From the IMG/VR virus record IMGVR_UViG_3300048672_001038, positions 1 through 48,057 of that record: a stretch of DNA of 48,057 nt. One strand, given 5' to 3'. Within the stretch, counting starts at the first letter, position 1. The number at the start of each line of letters is the position of its first letter. Below the pieces are notes generated by a model. It had not been told where the DNA came from. It was given only the letters and a program-made list of their open reading frames with translations, and made no database searches. The translations under genes were made by a program, and so were the position numbers. Source of the DNA: a virus. Of this stretch, positions 46,988 through 48,057 are shown piece after piece.

Positions 46988-48057
46988 TTATGTTCCTAAA
47001 AGCTTATTGAAAGTTGCATCGGTGTCTTTGAAAACTACTGAACGAGAAACTTTCATTGCGTTCAACTGGTCTTGATTGACCGAGTAAATGTTTTGTAGCA
47101 CTTCGATGATGGATGCCAACATATCATTGTTCTGAACTGTATTTACCGGCTGCGGAACAGTAGTTTCTGATTTCTTTGTCTCAGATTCGGGAGTTGCGGG
47201 TGTTGGTGCTGGTGGTGCAACAGTTCTAGGCTGCATTTGCGGCACGTCCACCATCGCCCTCGCGTCCGCTACTAAAGAAGCTCTCGTGATATCAGAATGA
47301 GATGCGATGGTATTGAAAGTTGCGGCGGTGTTATTGGCGACGGTCGCCATGGCTTTAGTAGAGGATTCAGTCATCTTCTTATTAGCTTTTTCCGCATTCG
47401 TAGCAATTTCTTCTTGTGTTTGCCGATGGCGTTCACCTAACGACCCTAAAGTATTAACGGATGATGCCTGCAATTCCTGATAAGTTTTTTGCAAAGCATC
47501 GAGCCGAGTTTTGTTGTCTTCTTTGTCACCAATGCCAAGTAATCCATCCAGCCATGAGCCAAGTTTAACCATTTTAATTTCGGCCCAAGTGAGTGCCTTG
47601 TCAATGGAATTAGTGAAAGTCGCCCCGAAGAAATAATCGATAGGCTTAGTTATCCATGTATAGAATCCACGAATGATGGCAGTGCCGATGCCAAGGATTT
47701 TGTCTTCACCGACTAACGAAGTAATATCACCCGTGAACATTTCGGTGAAGCCGGCAAAAATACTACTCAGCCACGACATTTTTGCCAGTCCAGCAATGGC
47801 GTTACCGGCAGCGGCGACAAAAGAGCCGGACATGACATTACCAATCATGACCCCTGCGTCAGTGATAAGAGTTGCTGCACCCTTGATAACAGACTTTACA
47901 ACGGTCGGCCCGATAACTAATCCGAGGACGGCCGATAAAAATCCTGTCTGACTACCCAGAATAGATTTTTCAAATCCAACAAACCCTTGCAATAACTTTC
48001 CAACGATGGTGCCAAAAGTACCGACATGCTTGCCAAAATCGTCATTAACTTTGTTAG
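46988..48057 (-). CDS. large virion protein, possibly tape measure (partial, C-terminal part)
   Basis: The frame is open to the right edge, so the N-terminus is missing; about 355 residues are seen. Hydrophobic, Gly/Ala-rich segments (TGFLSAVLGLVIGPTVVKSV, SFVAAAGNAIAGLAKM) are followed by a coiled-coil (LDALQKTYQELQASSV), an Ala/Thr-rich stretch, a Pro/Ala linker and a final helix. This pattern fits a tape-measure or similar internal virion protein. In T4 the gene before gp20 is the tail tube, so the order differs here. It ends 4 bp before the portal start. Confidence 0.5.
   Translation of the reverse strand, partial: NKVNDDFGKHVGTFGTIVGKLLQGFVGFEKSILGSQTGFLSAVLGLVIGPTVVKSVIKGAATLITDAGVMIGNVMSGSFVAAAGNAIAGLAKMSWLSSIFAGFTEMFTGDITSLVGEDKILGIGTAIIRGFYTWITKPIDYFFGATFTNSIDKALTWAEIKMVKLGSWLDGLLGIGDKEDNKTRLDALQKTYQELQASSVNTLGSLGERHRQTQEEIATNAEKANKKMTESSTKAMATVANNTAATFNTIASHSDITRASLVADARAMVDVPQMQPRTVAPPAPTPATPESETKKSETTVPQPVNTVQNNDMLASIIEVLQNIYSVNQDQLNAMKVSRSVVFKDTDATFNKLLGT

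Overview
The window is part of the genome of a large, T4-like tailed phage (myovirus) of a Gram-negative bacterium. This rests on a recognisable T4-type virion block: neck proteins gp13 and gp14, tail completion protein gp15, tail sheath gp18, portal gp20, prohead protease gp21, scaffold gp22 and major capsid gp23. Short, tightly packed and mostly unknown genes fill the rest. There are no tRNAs, transposases or host housekeeping genes. The host species cannot be read from the sequence.

Layout. 1-924 is the cut start of a head-associated gene. 994-5311 (+) holds a small membrane protein and three tail-fibre or adhesin genes. 5356-13001 (-) is sheath, an amidoligase-like protein, gp15, gp14 and gp13. 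13.1-16.5 kb (-) holds small genes, including a pyrimidine-dimer-glycosylase-like protein. 16.5-23.3 kb (-) is a complete type I-C CRISPR interference module. 23.4-36.5 kb (-) is an accessory block: unknown small genes, DUF4326, Nudix hydrolase, SprT-like protease, a Dam-type methylase followed by a PD-(D/E)XK-like protein, a macro domain, a deoxyribosyltransferase-like protein and an HNH nuclease. 36.7-48 kb is the head module: capsid, scaffold, five proteins starting MKLxxLxES, protease, portal and a cut gene at the right edge.

The CRISPR system is the main feature. In transcription order it reads cas7, cas5, cas8c (with a probable internal cas11), leader, an 18-repeat/17-spacer array, then cas3 under its own promoter. 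No cas1, cas2 or cas4 is present, and the gene order differs from the usual cas3-cas5-cas8-cas7. The catalytic motifs of Cas3 and Cas5 are intact, so crRNA processing and target destruction look possible. The array records a switch of the 4-nt hairpin loop to its reverse complement between older and newer repeats, so it has grown in the past.

Two promoter classes are visible. Accessory genes and the cas operon use sigma70-like promoters (TTGCAC or TTGACA, about 17 bp, then a TATAAT-like box), often with a shared upstream element. Virion genes on both strands have a TAAATA box like T4 late promoters. The cas operon promoter is a 58-bp duplicate of the one in front of the neighbouring unknown gene, so cas expression appears wired into the phage early programme.

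The second notable system is a family of proteins with an N-terminal MKLxxLxE peptide. It looks like a T4-type capsid-targeting sequence ending in a prohead-protease site, which suggests internal head proteins delivered with the DNA.
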